Source: Mercurialis annua (Eukaryota > Streptophyta > Magnoliopsida > Malpighiales > Euphorbiaceae). Taken from it: 64,000 nt of DNA. Position 1 is the first letter of the stretch. Every line of letters starts with the position of its first letter. The stretch is taken from positions 55,663,653 to 55,727,652 of the forward strand of contig NC_065572.1 in assembly GCF_937616625.2 (NCBI RefSeq), written 5' to 3'. The notes under the pieces are model-generated. The model had not been told where the DNA came from, did not search any database, and saw only the letters and a list, made by a program, of their open reading frames with translations. The translations under genes and the position numbers were made by a program. This document shows, one piece after another, positions 36,331 through 48,368 of this stretch.

Positions 36331-38906
36331 CCTTTAATTAAAATTTTCCAATTTTAATTAAATAAATCATTAATTAGTTTATGTCCAACTAATTAATACT
36401 AACCCATTAAAATACAAATCTTTTGGGTCAAAGCCCAAATTAAAAGTTTAAAAAACTTAAAAACTTTTAATTAAAACATTTCAAGACTCCTCTTGCCTTT
36501 CAAGTCCACCAAAATTCCATTTAGGACATATTAGTCCTTATACCTTTAAATCTTACATTTTAGTCCTTTTTACCAATTTTTAATTTATTACTTACCTTTT
36601 AATTTTAACTTTGGGTCCAAATTTATTTAGTTCAAGTCTAAATAAAAAGTCTAAAGTTCTAAGTCCGGAATCTATTTTACGGTTTTGGCCCCACTTGGCC
36701 CCGGTCCATATCGGTTCGGTTTTAACCTAACCGAGTCTTGGCTCGGTAAAACAGAGCCACCGTTACCGGCCGGTAGTGGTTCGCCGACCACTACCCCACT
36801 CTCTACCACCTATACCAAAATTTAGCCAATCAATTTCAAATAAAATGTAATTCAACACCACTTAAAATATTTAATCCCATACTTAGATTAAATATTACAA
36901 CATCAAAATTCATATTTTCAATCACTATAAATAATCATGTTCTCACCAGATAATTTTCACCAAAATTATCAAAATTAATTTTAGTCTATTCGGCTAACAC
37001 ACAAAATTACCATTTAACAAATTTCCTAACAATTAAACATTTCCATTGCATGCTTATAATCATAGAATCAAATAAATTCTAGTTCATGCTTCCTAATTCA
37101 ATGTTCCAATATTTAATCCATCAAACATACAATCACCAAATAATTCACACAATTAACCATAAAATTTCTCAATAAAAATCTCTACTATATTCGGCCAAAT
37201 CAAAATTTCACCAAAACATTTTTATAAATTTCTACCATTAACCACATTTCAACATATCATCCAATACAACCTAAATAGCATGAAAATTTCTATAGAGCAT
37301 GTCACAATACCAATGGAAAAATCATAATATAATTCGGCATTATCAAATAAAATACCAAATAATTTTTATTTTAAAATCTCAACTAAATTTCACATATTTT
37401 CACCCATATAAACAAACTTCAACACCAAATTCGACACTCAAATTATTTTCAAAAATAAAAACCAATTAATTCCCTTTTAAATCAAATTATTGTTTTAATC
37501 AATAAAAAATATAATTTCTCCCTAATTATTTCGGTACATCAATTTAAATGTCCAAGATTAAATATTTTTTCCCATTTTAACAATTCCATAACCAAAATAA
37601 TTTGACTTGTAATTATTTTTAATTTTATTGTTTTTCGGCTCCACCGAAAGTATTAAATTTTTAAACTTTAAATTTTATAAACATAAAAATTTCCTCAAGA
37701 AATTTGCTTCATAAAAATTTATATCTTACCTCTTGAATTTTATAAAAACCTTCGGTTTTTAAATCAAAAATTTAACCCTTTTAACTCATTCTTTTTAAAT
37801 ACTTCATCTTCTTCAAAAATCACTCATTAATACATAAAAACACCTATTTTCAGCTTTTTAAGCTTAGCTACTAAAACTTGTTCAAGTTAAAAAAATTTAA
37901 AACACAACTACTTTAAAGATTTTAAATTTTTCAAAACTAATCTTCACCCAAGTTTTATTCTACTCTTTAAACTCATAATCCATTATTGCATGTAAACTTT
38001 GAACCTTTAAACCACAATTTTTGTTAAAACCGAAAATTTCCAAAAATAATCAACACCCACAAATTTGATCATCTTAAAAACCCATACTTTGAAAGAAAAT
38101 CACATTTTAGTTCCATTAAACAAAATCATCCACACAAGAACAAAGCTTCAAAAGAAAAATACCCCAAATCAAGAAGTTCACAAAAAGCACTTAAAGAAAC
38201 CTTTAATCTTACCTTAAAAGCTTGTGTTTTTAACAAAAATTTATGGGGTTTAGTCTTGGTGTATTTGGCAAAGACAAGAAGAAAAGAAAATGACTCTTTA
38301 TTTTCTCTAGCTAATTCTTTTTACTCCTAAGAAAATGGAGAAAAAGAAATTTCTAATTATAGCATTTTGGATAAAAAGATGTGGGGTCTAATTTGTCTTT
38401 TTTATTTCTAATCATTAATGCCACTATTAGTCATAACATACCCTACATGCAACATGACAAGTGTCTCATTATGTGTGTTTTCCCCACTAATTCATTTTGC
38501 CCCAAGTCAAATTTAGTCTAGCTTAATTAATTAATTATTTTTACGGTTTTCGAGGTTCCGTAAAATCTTTCTCGAAAAACGTTTCCGCACTAATTTAATC
38601 TCTTACAAGATCAAATCTCGAATGAATATATTTATAGTTTATCTTTTTAACGTTTTAATAATTTAAATCGATTTTATCATTTAATGGCCGAAAATTACGA
38701 AAATGCCACCCATGCACAATTAATCAATTCACGTAGCCATGCCCACGTAAAAATTAAATAATTAAAAAAAATCTAACATCACAAATAAATCAATCACACG
38801 AAATTAACAACCAAAAATTAGTTCCTAAGCCGGTATTCCACCGCCGCTAATTTCCAATTCACCGCTTTTCCAAAAATTCCATATTTTGAAAATTAGGGGT
38901 ATTACA
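34572..38906 (-). repeat. 3' LTR of the LARD-like element
   Basis: 4,335 bases, nearly identical to 41497-47234. It contains an AT microsatellite at about 36303-36331. It also preserves the uninterrupted target site (TTAGATTAA at 36883-36891) of the Mutator-like element found in its partner. Confidence 0.93.
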
Positions 38907-40137
38907 TTCACTCTCTCTTATAAAAATTCGTCCTCGAATTTTCATAATCCTTTTCTTTTCAAATTTTTAAACACCTTATACCTTTCTTTACTATCTCCGT
39001 AACTCGGAACTTTTTCCGACTCAAAGGTAACTTTACCTTTCACACCACAACATTTCCTTTACGAAATTTCTCATATCACCTTCGGTTTACTAATTCTCTA
39101 TCTAGCTTTACATTCCAAGGTACTTATTTATCTCCTTCGATTTTCACACATCAAAACACACTTGCTAAGGTTATACTTAGTCTCTAACTTAAGTATACCA
39201 ACAAAATAAGGTTTATTCCATAATTTAATATCTTTATGGAAATTCTATAGTTAAGTCTAACCACATTCTAGTTATCATTTTAACTATCATCTTATCCCAT
39301 AGGATAACCACACAATGTTTATACCATTATATTTTTTTCTTTTATGATAACCCATTCTCATTATTCTATAATTTTAGAATGTAACGCACTTAGCCAAAAT
39401 AAAAATTAATCTATACAAAATTTTCATTATCTCCGGGAGTACTTGCCCGTTTTTTACTCACTTTAAAATTTTACAACTTTTTATAAAAATTTGGCCGGCT
39501 CAATCATTTTCTTGAAAACATAAAATTTTCGTTCATAACTTCTAATATAACCGTAGCTCGGGATAATGACGGCTCTCACTATCAAGGAGTTGCATTTTTC
39601 TCTTTCAAATTTATTTTCATGATGAATGTAAATATTACCTTTATGCATTTTTAAAATTTCACATGCATGCCAAATACTTTTATGTTGGGTCCGAGCTTGC
39701 CATACCGTTTTAAAATACAAACTTTTAAAATTTTCATAGAAAAATTTTTGTAAGTTATTTTTGGATTGGTACTCCGAGAATAATTAAGATTTTTCTTAAT
39801 CCCAAATTTTTCTTATGCTTTCTATTGCCTCTTTTCTCTTTATCTTACTCTATAATTCATTTGTTTATCACAAAACCAACATTCTATTTTATAACCGATT
39901 TTTACTCCATTTTTACGTCAATTTTTTTTTTCGTTTTATACGTTATATTACTCCAATTACTAATTCGTTGGGTAAATATATTTTCCTACTTCCATTTTAT
40001 CTCTTCATCATCATTTAATTTTTATTCATTTTATCACACTATCATTTTTCATTTACCAATTATCTAACTTTTAAACTTAAAACGAAACTTAATCTTAAAG
40101 AATACCTGTCGCTACTCCCGAGATCTAAATCTCACTC
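38907..40137 (-). other. Non-coding internal region and PPT of the LARD-like element
   Basis: Next to the 3' LTR the minus strand reads AAGAGAGAGTGAA (38907-38919), the polypurine tract. It is preceded by ATTCGAGGACGAATTTTTAT, a sequence typical of the pol 3' end in Tekay-type elements, here left without the pol. The remainder is T/A-rich on the plus strand with short frames and no recognisable domain, including minus-strand 39481-39720 (79 residues, unknown). Confidence 0.6.
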
Positions 40138-40844
40138 CTAATCCAACGGAATATACTCCTCGGGATCCTCCTCCGGGTCTTCTTCCGGATCCTCCTCTTG
40201 CTCCTCATCATTGGGTATCATTGCTCCAAAAATGGGATTCTCGGTATAGGGATAGAAATACGCTTGTGGTGGTGTTCCTCGGGCTAACATATACTCTTCT
40301 AACGCTAATGCACGTCCGTATAGGTACGGAAGTGGCCTCGCCCTCTCACTCAACAATCCGTAAACTCATCACCTAAACCATAAATGAAACGGGAATGAAC
40401 CTCATCCGTATTCATCATCAAATCCGGTACCGCCGAATTAAACCTCATGAATTCCTCCATGTAATCTTGAACCGATTTGCTTCCCCTAGTCAAAGTATCA
40501 AGATAACCACCCAACAACACAAACCTATACCTCTCACGGCTCTCGGTTCTAGTCACCTCATCTAATGCTTCAGCAACTCTTTCCTTAGCCTCAATAGCAT
40601 TCATCTTAGCCTCTTTAAATTTGTCCACTCCCTTGGTGAACCAATCGGCTCTAAAGCTAGGGTTCGGTGGTTGCAACCCAACCGATTCCGATTGAAAGCC
40701 ATTTCCATTAGCGGAGTTACCAATTTCAGCATTTGCGGTTTCCGGGGTCACGCTTCTTAAAAATTGCTCTACATTCACGTTGGCCGATCCGACATCCGCA
40801 ACATACCGATTCCCTTGTGACATGTTATCCGAAAATCTAGACAT
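40138..40844 (-). pseudogene. gag: Gag-like ORF with acidic repeat tail (LARD-like element)
   Basis: The minus-strand frame begins at the ATG 40842-40844 (MSRFSDNMSQ), although the frame is open from 40892. It runs to a stop at 40350-40352. Its C-terminal part (VQDYMEEFMRFNSAVPDLMM and SRFIYGLGDEF) resembles the retrotransposon gag core, while the usual upstream gag core is missing or diverged. A +1 shift near 40354 leads into a second frame (40138-40356: SERARPLPYLYGRALALEEY) that ends in an acidic (EEDP)n tail. Either one frameshift broke a single gag protein, or these are two overlapping ORFs. There is no zinc knuckle. It could help the RNA enter particles made by a relative, but that is inference. 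Confidence 0.6.
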
Positions 40845-41480
40845 ACTGTCACAAAATAAAACCCATGTAAATCCCGTGCACATTAAACACACATAATCAC
40901 AATTTTCACACCATCACCGAAAACCAATCTTGGTTCAATCAATACACCACGCAAAAACCAAACCACATACTCACTTTGCACATTTTTCACATAGCAATTA
41001 CACCATTATTTTTCGGTTTCAATAACCCAATCAAATCTCAATTATCAATCACGTAATTGCAAATATCCACAAAATCACATTCCCAATTAACACCTCATAC
41101 AATTGCAATTAATCACCAAATCACATTCTCAAGTATTAAATCACATAATTGCAATTAATCGCAAAATCACATTATCGTTTAATCACAACAACACAAATTC
41201 AATTCCTAGGGAACGCTACGGAATAGAATTTTTGAAAAACGATAACTTAGTCAAGACATGACATCGATTTCCTATTTGCTGCAGTAGATTTCCTAGGGAT
41301 ATTCATTCCTTCCTAGGAACTCGATAAACAACTCAACTTTTCACATCACGCCACATTATTAAAATTTCGATTCGCACATCGAAAATAAAATCACAATTTT
41401 TTCACTTTTACAAAAAAATTCGATTCTCTTTTCGAAAATAAAATCACTTTTTCACGCAATGGCCCAATTAATCGACCATT
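40845..41480 (-). other. Leader of the LARD-like element
   Basis: Non-coding sequence between the PBS and the gag-like ORF, rich in AATCACAATT-type repeats around 40900-41200. The position suits a packaging or leader region. Confidence 0.5.
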
Positions 41481-41492
41481 GCTCTGATACCA
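41481..41492 (-). promoter_or_regulatory. Primer-binding site (initiator tRNA-Met) of the LARD-like element
   Basis: The plus strand shows GCTCTGATACCA, i.e. TGGTATCAGAGC on the minus strand, four bases from the 5' LTR edge at 41497. Confidence 0.95.
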
Positions 41493-41496
41493 CCTT

Positions 41497-44400
41497 TGTC
41501 ACGATCCGATTATCGGATCGAGACCGGCGCTAGGGAATGGGAGTGGTTGCTCCGAAACCCGTAGCAAGCCTTAAATAAAATTCATTTTTCCTTTAAAAAC
41601 AATTGAACTTTTCTTATAAAAGTTTTCTCACGTTAATTTGTTCCGAAATTCACTATAAATTTTTCGCGGAATAAAAATCATACTTTTTCAATTCCGAAAC
41701 ATTATTATTCGGTCAACCATTTCACGGGACCTTTTTCCATTTTCACAACATGTCAATTATCACAACCCTATTCCAATACATTTCAGGGTAAGACATGCAA
41801 ATCATAATTATGCCACGTCGGGCCTATATAGACTTTTCGTCTCGATGCCAACAGTTTCATTATTGTTTCCCACATTTATCTCGGTATCTCAAATACCCGA
41901 GAGGCATCGCAAAATAACCATAACAAGCATGCATTTCAAATACATAAATATAAGCGATGATAATTAAACAGAGTTATAACGTGGCAGTTCATCGCAAAAT
42001 AAACGCATGCTAAAAGTTACGTCTGTCTAGACAATTCTACTGTAGCGCTACGATAGAAAATATTTACAATACCACTACGTCAAAACAGAGACTTCACGGA
42101 TCAAGAAAATGAAGTCTCGCCAAAAAGACAGTCTACGTACCTGAAAAATGGTACAACAACGAGGTCAGATTAACTGGTGAGTTGACATCTTACATAACAC
42201 ACATTAAATAATTTAACACGTTGCAAAATAGACAAATTTAAATATTTACTACCGGTTCAATCACAGAAACGTAAAGCTTTAAATGAAATGCCATTTCTAA
42301 TCCATTTTCCTCTAAGTCTCCTTTCAGACTTAGGTTAATAAACTAGTCGGCTGAACCCGTACATTCGCTCGACTCTAGTTTATTTTTCCATAATCCTTTA
42401 CAGTTCTAAACCTTTCTTTAGACTGTTTCCAACTTTTCTCATAGACTCAACGACCGATAACATTTTATGTTCCATGACGCCGTTAGTCCTTAAAGTAATC
42501 GGCCGAACTCTATCGTTCCATCGCCGTTAACTTGTTCGGGGTTCTAGACCGTCGTCTTAGAAACTCTCCCACTATGTCTGGACCGTCGTCTCAGACTTCC
42601 AGACCGTCGTCCGGATTCACACAGCCATTCCACTTTACTCATAAAAATAAATATGCATGCAATAACTAGTGATCACATAGTCCTATTATACCCCAAATAG
42701 GATTGTACGTTTCATAGACTCATTCCATTATAATTTTACTTACTCAAAGTAAATATACAATATATTTAAAATGCTTTATGATATTAATTTTTCACATTAA
42801 AGTAATAATAATAATTTTATTACTTTAATGTATGCATGTAATAATGCAAATTCATAGACTGTCGTTCCACAAATTATTTTACGTCACGCTAATCCACTTT
42901 TAGCTCCTCGGCATTTATTCATTCAACGCCCCGTGAATGCATCTCATTCCGAGATTGACATTTCGTCAATTCTTTTAACGTTAGATAATCATAACGTTTT
43001 CCACTAATTCTCACGATCGCCATCGTGGCCCGTACATACACTACATATCGGGTTCAATCTTAGGGATCCAATTAAATTCAAAATTTGGTCCATTCTAAAT
43101 CTTTAGGTAAATTTTACCATTTTACCCTTTCAGAAAAATTTCCATATTTAAAAATAAAAATATATATTCGGACCTCCTTAATTCCATATTCCAAAATATC
43201 ATTATTTTCAAATCCCTCTTTTATAAAAATAATATATACATATATATTTTCTTTAATTAAAATTTTCCAATTTTAATTAAATAAATCATTAATTAGTGTC
43301 CAACTAATTAATACTAACCCATTAAAATACAAATCTTTTGGGTCAAAGTCCAAATTAAAAGTTTAAAAAACTTAAAAACTTTTAATTAAAACATTTTAAG
43401 GCTCCTCTTGCCTTTCAAGTCCACCAAAATTCCATTTATGACATATTAGTCCTTATACCTTTAAATCTTCCATTTTAGTCCTTTTAACCAATTTTTAATT
43501 TATTGCTTACCTTTTAATTTTAACTTTGGGTCCAAATTTATTTAGTTCAAGTCTAAATAAAAAGTCCAAAGTTCTAAGTCCGGAATCTATTTTACGGTTT
43601 TGGTTCCACTTGGCCCCGGTCCATATCGGTTCGGTTTTAACCCAACCGAGTCTTGGCTCGGTAAAACAGAGCCACCGTGCTCCGTTTATCGGCCGATAGT
43701 GGTTCGCCGACCACTACCCCACTCTCTACCACCTATACCAAAATTTAGCCAATCAATTTCAAATAAAATGTAATTCAACACCACTTAAAATATTTAATCC
43801 CATACTTAGATTAAGGCTTAATCACCAAAAAATGCCAAACCTATATGTTTTGTTTCAATTATAGCCAAACCTTTAAAAATCACCAGATTTAGCCAAACCT
43901 TATATGTTCTGTTTCTTTTTTAGCCATTTTTGAATCGAACCGGTTTTTCTAACACCGTGTCGTCCACGTCACCGCCAACTAAGCAATTGGCTGACATGTC
44001 AGCTGAAATATTTAAATAAGGTTTGGCTATAACTGACAAAAAAAAATAGGTTTGGTATTTTTTGGGTGAATAAACCTAATTTTAAATTCAAGCCAATTTT
44101 TAAATTTAATAATTAGTAAATTAATTATATCATTTATAGAATTTATATATATTTAAAAATAATTAATATTTTCTATTTAATACTAATTATAATAAATTTT
44201 AATTTTTTATTAAACCTAATTAAATTTAATAAATTTATATTATAATATATTTTAATGAATATGTAATTAAAAAAATGAATTAATGTATTACTTAGGAATT
44301 AATGTTGAATTAAATTTGGTGAAAAGGTTTAATGTTCATGATAATTTTGAACTTGATTTATTATTTTTAATGTTGTTGAGATCTTGTTATGACTGAATTT

Positions 44401-47234
44401 AGGTAATAAATAAAATAGTTATGTGTAAATTAAGGTAAGTTTTTGGCTATGCCGAGTAAAATTACATATGCGTTTATGCTTATAAACATTATGATATATA
44501 TTTATTACACCACAAAGAGCTTCACTTTTTAAAGAAAAAAAATGAAAAAATAATTACACTTATCCTTTAAATAAGCAGTCTATTTAGTGATTATTTTTAT
44601 GTTTATGTGTGTATAGTTGAATTATGAACATTGTCGTATGTTTATTGTGTATATTACTCTCAGATTGTTCGTCGGAATACGAACAATTGGGTCTCAAACA
44701 GCGGCGGTGTCAAAGAACCGACGACTGGAATTTTAAAAAAAAAAATTAAGATGAATATGACATTTTTTGTTTTTATTAGAATTTAAATTAATTATATATC
44801 CATCAAATATGTAAAAAAAAATTATTAGAATTATTTAAATTTAGTAAAAAAAAATTAATTTTAGTTAGTGTTAAATAAAAATATTATTTTTTAAATATAT
44901 ATATATTTTATTATAATATAATTAATCATTTAATTATTGAATTTAAAATTAGGTTTATTCATCCGAAAAATACCAAACCTATTTTTTTTGTGTCAGTTAT
45001 AGCCAAATCTTATTTAAATATTTCAGCTGACATGTCAGCCAATTGCTTATTTGGCGGTGACGTGGACGACACGGTGTCAGAAAAACCGGTTCGATTCAAA
45101 AATGGCTAAAAAAGAAACAGAACATATAAGGTTTGGCTAAATCTGGTGATTTTTAAAGGTTTGGCTATAATTGATACAAAACGTATAGGTTTGGTATTTT
45201 TTTGTGATTAAGCCTTAGATTAAATATTACAACATCAAAATTCACATTTTCAATCACTATAAATAATCATGTTCTCACCAAATAATTTTCACCAAAATTA
45301 TCAAAATTAATTTTAGTCTATTCGGCTAACACACAAAATTACCATTTAACAAATTTCCTAACAATTAAACATTTCCATTGCATGCTTATAATCATAGAAT
45401 CAAATAAATTCTAGTTCATGCTTCCTAATTCAATGTTCCAATATTTAATCCATCAAACATACAATCACCAAATAATTCACACAATTAACCATAAAATTTC
45501 TCAATAAAAATCTCTACTATATTCGGCCAAATCAAAATTTCACCAAAACATTTTTATAAATTTCTACCATTAACCACATTTCAACATATCATCCAATACA
45601 ACCTAAATAGCATGAAAATTTCTATAGAGCATGTCATAATACCAATGGAAAAATCATAATATAATTCGGCATTATCAAATAAAATACCAAATAATTTTCA
45701 TTTTAAAATCTCAACTAAATTTCACATATTTTCACCCATATAAACAAACTTCAACACCAAATTCCACACTCAAATTATTTTTAAAAATAAAAACCAATTA
45801 ATTCCCTTTTAAATCAAATTATTGTTTTAATCAATAAAAAATATAATTCCTCCCTAATTATTTCGGTACATCAACTTAAATGTCCAAGATTAAATATTTT
45901 TTCCCATTTTAACAATTTCATAGCCAAAATAATTTAACTTGTAATTATTTTTCATTTCATTGTTTTTCGGCTCCACCGAAAGTATTAAATTTTTAAACTT
46001 TAAATTTTATAAACATAAAAATTTCCTCAAGAAATTTGCTTCATAAAAATTTAAATCTTACCTCTTGAATTTTATAAAAACCTTCGGTTTTTAAATCAAA
46101 AATTTAACCCTTTTAACTCATTCTTTTTAAATACTTCATCTTCTTCAAAAATCACTCTTTAATACATAAAAACACCTATTTTCAGCTTTTTAAGCTTAGC
46201 TACTAAAACTTGTTCAAGTTAAAATTTTTTAAAACACAACTACTTTAAAGATTTTAAATTTTTCAAAACTAATCTTCACCTAAGTTTTATTCTACTCTTT
46301 AAACTCATAATTCATTATTGCATGTAAACTTTGAACCCTTAAACCACAATTTTTGTTAAAACCGAAAATTTCCAAAAATAATCAACACCCACAAATTTGA
46401 TCATCTTAAAAACCCATGCTTTGAAAGAAAATCACATTTTAGTTCCATTAAACAAAATCATCCACACAAGAACAAAGCTTCAAAAGAAAAATACCCCAAA
46501 TTAAGAAGTTCACAAAAAGCACTTAAAGAAACCTTTAATCTTACCTTAAAAGCTTGTGTTTTTAACAAAAATTTATGGGGTTTAGTCTTGGTGTATTCGG
46601 CAAAGACAAGAAGAAAAGAAAATGACTTTTTGTTTTCTCTAGCTAATTCTTTTTACTCCTAAGAAAATGGAGAAAAAGAAATTTCTAATTATAGCATTTT
46701 GGATAAAAAGACGTGGGGTCTAATTTGCCTTTTTTATTTCTAATCATTAGTGCCACTATTAGTCATAACATACCCTACATGCAACATGACAATTGTCTCA
46801 TTATGTGTCTTTTCCCCACTAATTCCTTTTGCCCCAAGTCAAATTTAGTCTAGCTTAATTAATTAATTATTTTTACGGTGTTCGAGGTTCCGTAAAATCT
46901 TTCTCGAAAAACGTTTCCGCACTAATTTAATCTCTTACAAGATCAAATCTCGAATGAATATATTTATAGTTTATCTTTTTAACGTTTTAATAATTTAAAT
47001 CGATTTTATCATTCCGAAATTACGAAAATGCCATCCATGCACAATTAATCAATTCACGTAGCCATGCATACGTAAAAATTAAATAATTTAAAAAAATAAT
47101 CTAACATCACAAATAAATCAATCACACGAAATTAACAACCAAAAATTAATTCCTAAGCCGGTATTCCACCGCCGCTAATTTTCGATTCACCGCTTTTCCA
47201 AAAATTCCATATTTTGAAAATTAGGGGTATTACA
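41497..47234 (-). repeat. 5' LTR of the LARD-like element, interrupted by a Mutator-like element
   Basis: Aligns with 34572-38906 throughout except for the 1,400-bp insertion at 43815-45214 and small indels. Near-identity of the two LTRs implies recent insertion. Confidence 0.93.
43815..45214. mobile_element. Non-autonomous Mutator-like element with about 270-bp TIRs
   Basis: The ends are GGCTTAATCACCAAAAAATG and, inverted, GGCTTAATCACAAAAAAATA. The inverted repeats extend roughly 270 bases and include ATTTAGCCAAACCTTATATG, GAACCGGTTTTTCT and GTCGTCCACGTCACCGCC. A perfect 9-bp duplication TTAGATTAA flanks it (43806-43814, 45215-45223). The homologous site in the other LTR (36883-36891) has one copy and no element. 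A 9-bp duplication with long TIRs is the Mutator signature. The AT-rich core has no ORF. Confidence 0.93.
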
Positions 47235-47239
47235 TTTTC

Positions 47240-48368
47240 CATAATTCGTAAGGGGTTTTTTATTTTTTTCTTTTGGGGTAACTTATTTAAAAGTTAATTT
47301 TCCGATAAGATGGCTTCCCCCCACAAGTTCTGAGGTAATCCAGAACTAATTAGCATCGCATTCATCATTTCTTTTAGAGTACGATTTTTACGTTCAACCA
47401 TACCATTTGACTGAGGAGAATATGGAGATGCGACTTCATGTATAATACCATGTTGTGAACAAAATTCACCAAATGGTTCTACATATTCACCTCCACGGTC
47501 ACTTCTAATCATTTTGATTTTTCTGTTCAATTGATTCTCGACTTTGGTTTTATAGAGAATAAAGTTTTCTATAGCCTCATCTTTGTTTTTTTAGCAAATA
47601 TACATAGCAATATTTTGTACTATCATTACGAAAGTAATAAAATATTTGTAACCCCCTCTAGTTTGAACAAACTTTAGGTCACATACATCACTATGTATCA
47701 GGTCAAGCGGTTCGGTGTTCCTTTCTCTTCCGTGAAAGGATGACCTTGTTAATTTTGCCTCTACACAAGTTTCACACTTATGTTTGGAATCAATTTTAAA
47801 ATTGGGTATGTGGTTCATATTAATCAATCTACACAATGTATCATAATTAATATGTCCTAATATGCCATGCCATAAATTTTAAAAGTCAATCAAGTAAGCA
47901 GGAGAATTATTAATTTCATTAATTTTTACTTTTACAGTCATGACATTCAGCTTAAAAAGCCCTTCAGTCTTATAACCTTTTCCCACATACATTCCACTTT
48001 TGGACAAAATTAGTTTGTATGACTCAATTACAATGAGAAAACCATGCTTATTAAGTAATGAACCAGACACCAAATTCTTACGAATATCTGGAACATACAA
48101 TACATTGCTCAGAGTCAAGTCCTTTCCAGAAGTCATCTTCAGGATCACCTTGCCTTGACCATCAATCTTAGATGTAGCCGAGTTTCCCATGAACAACTTT
48201 TCTCCATTTTCCACCGGTACAAATGAACTGAACATCGATTTGTTTGAGTACACATGTCTAGTATCCACCATTTTTTCGGATTCGACCCAATTAGGTTCAC
48301 CTCAGAAAGCACAGCAGGAAGACTTATTTCACTCACATCCCGAGTGATGTCCTCCGCAGCATTGGCTT
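47240..48368 (-). pseudogene. pol: Copia pol, N-terminal part: protease, GAG-pre-integrase, integrase
   Basis: From 48368 down: a linker (NAAEDITRDVSEISLPAVLS), then a WW start of the protease with a frame change near 48270 where about a dozen bases are missing, removing the DSG active site. Protease and pre-integrase sequence (GQGKVILKMTSGKDLTLSNV, LYVPDIRKNLVSG) continues to a stop at 47879-47881. Next comes the HHCC zinc finger (ending KHKCETC) and the start of the integrase core ([13 protein letters not shown]). Two frameshifts near 47636 and 47590 follow. The DRGGEY and VERKNRTLKEMM parts of integrase then run to a stop at 47294. The LARD-like element begins a few codons later. The gene continues at 34571. 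Confidence 0.85.

Larger units (their letters stand above)
34572..47234 (-). mobile_element. LARD-like Ty3/gypsy derivative: huge LTRs, gag-like ORF only
   Basis: LTRs are 34572-38906 and 41497-47234 (4,335 and about 4,329 bases once the inserted 1.4 kb element and its duplication are removed). They are bounded by TGTAATACCCC-type and CGTGACA-type ends on the minus strand. The perfect target duplication TTTTC lies at 34567-34571 and 47235-47239. The initiator-Met PBS is present (41481-41492). The internal region is only 2.6 kb with a gag-like ORF and no trace of protease, RT, RNase H or integrase, so mobilisation must be in trans. Terminal sequences and a GACGACGGTCT module relate it to the Tekay-like element at 13 kb. 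It is inserted in the Copia integrase. Confidence 0.88.

Noticed and set aside
39815..40067. Hydrophobic plus-strand ORFs resembling membrane proteins
   Set aside because: T-rich sequence on this strand yields Phe/Ile/Leu/Ser-rich translations by composition. The element is transcribed from the other strand.
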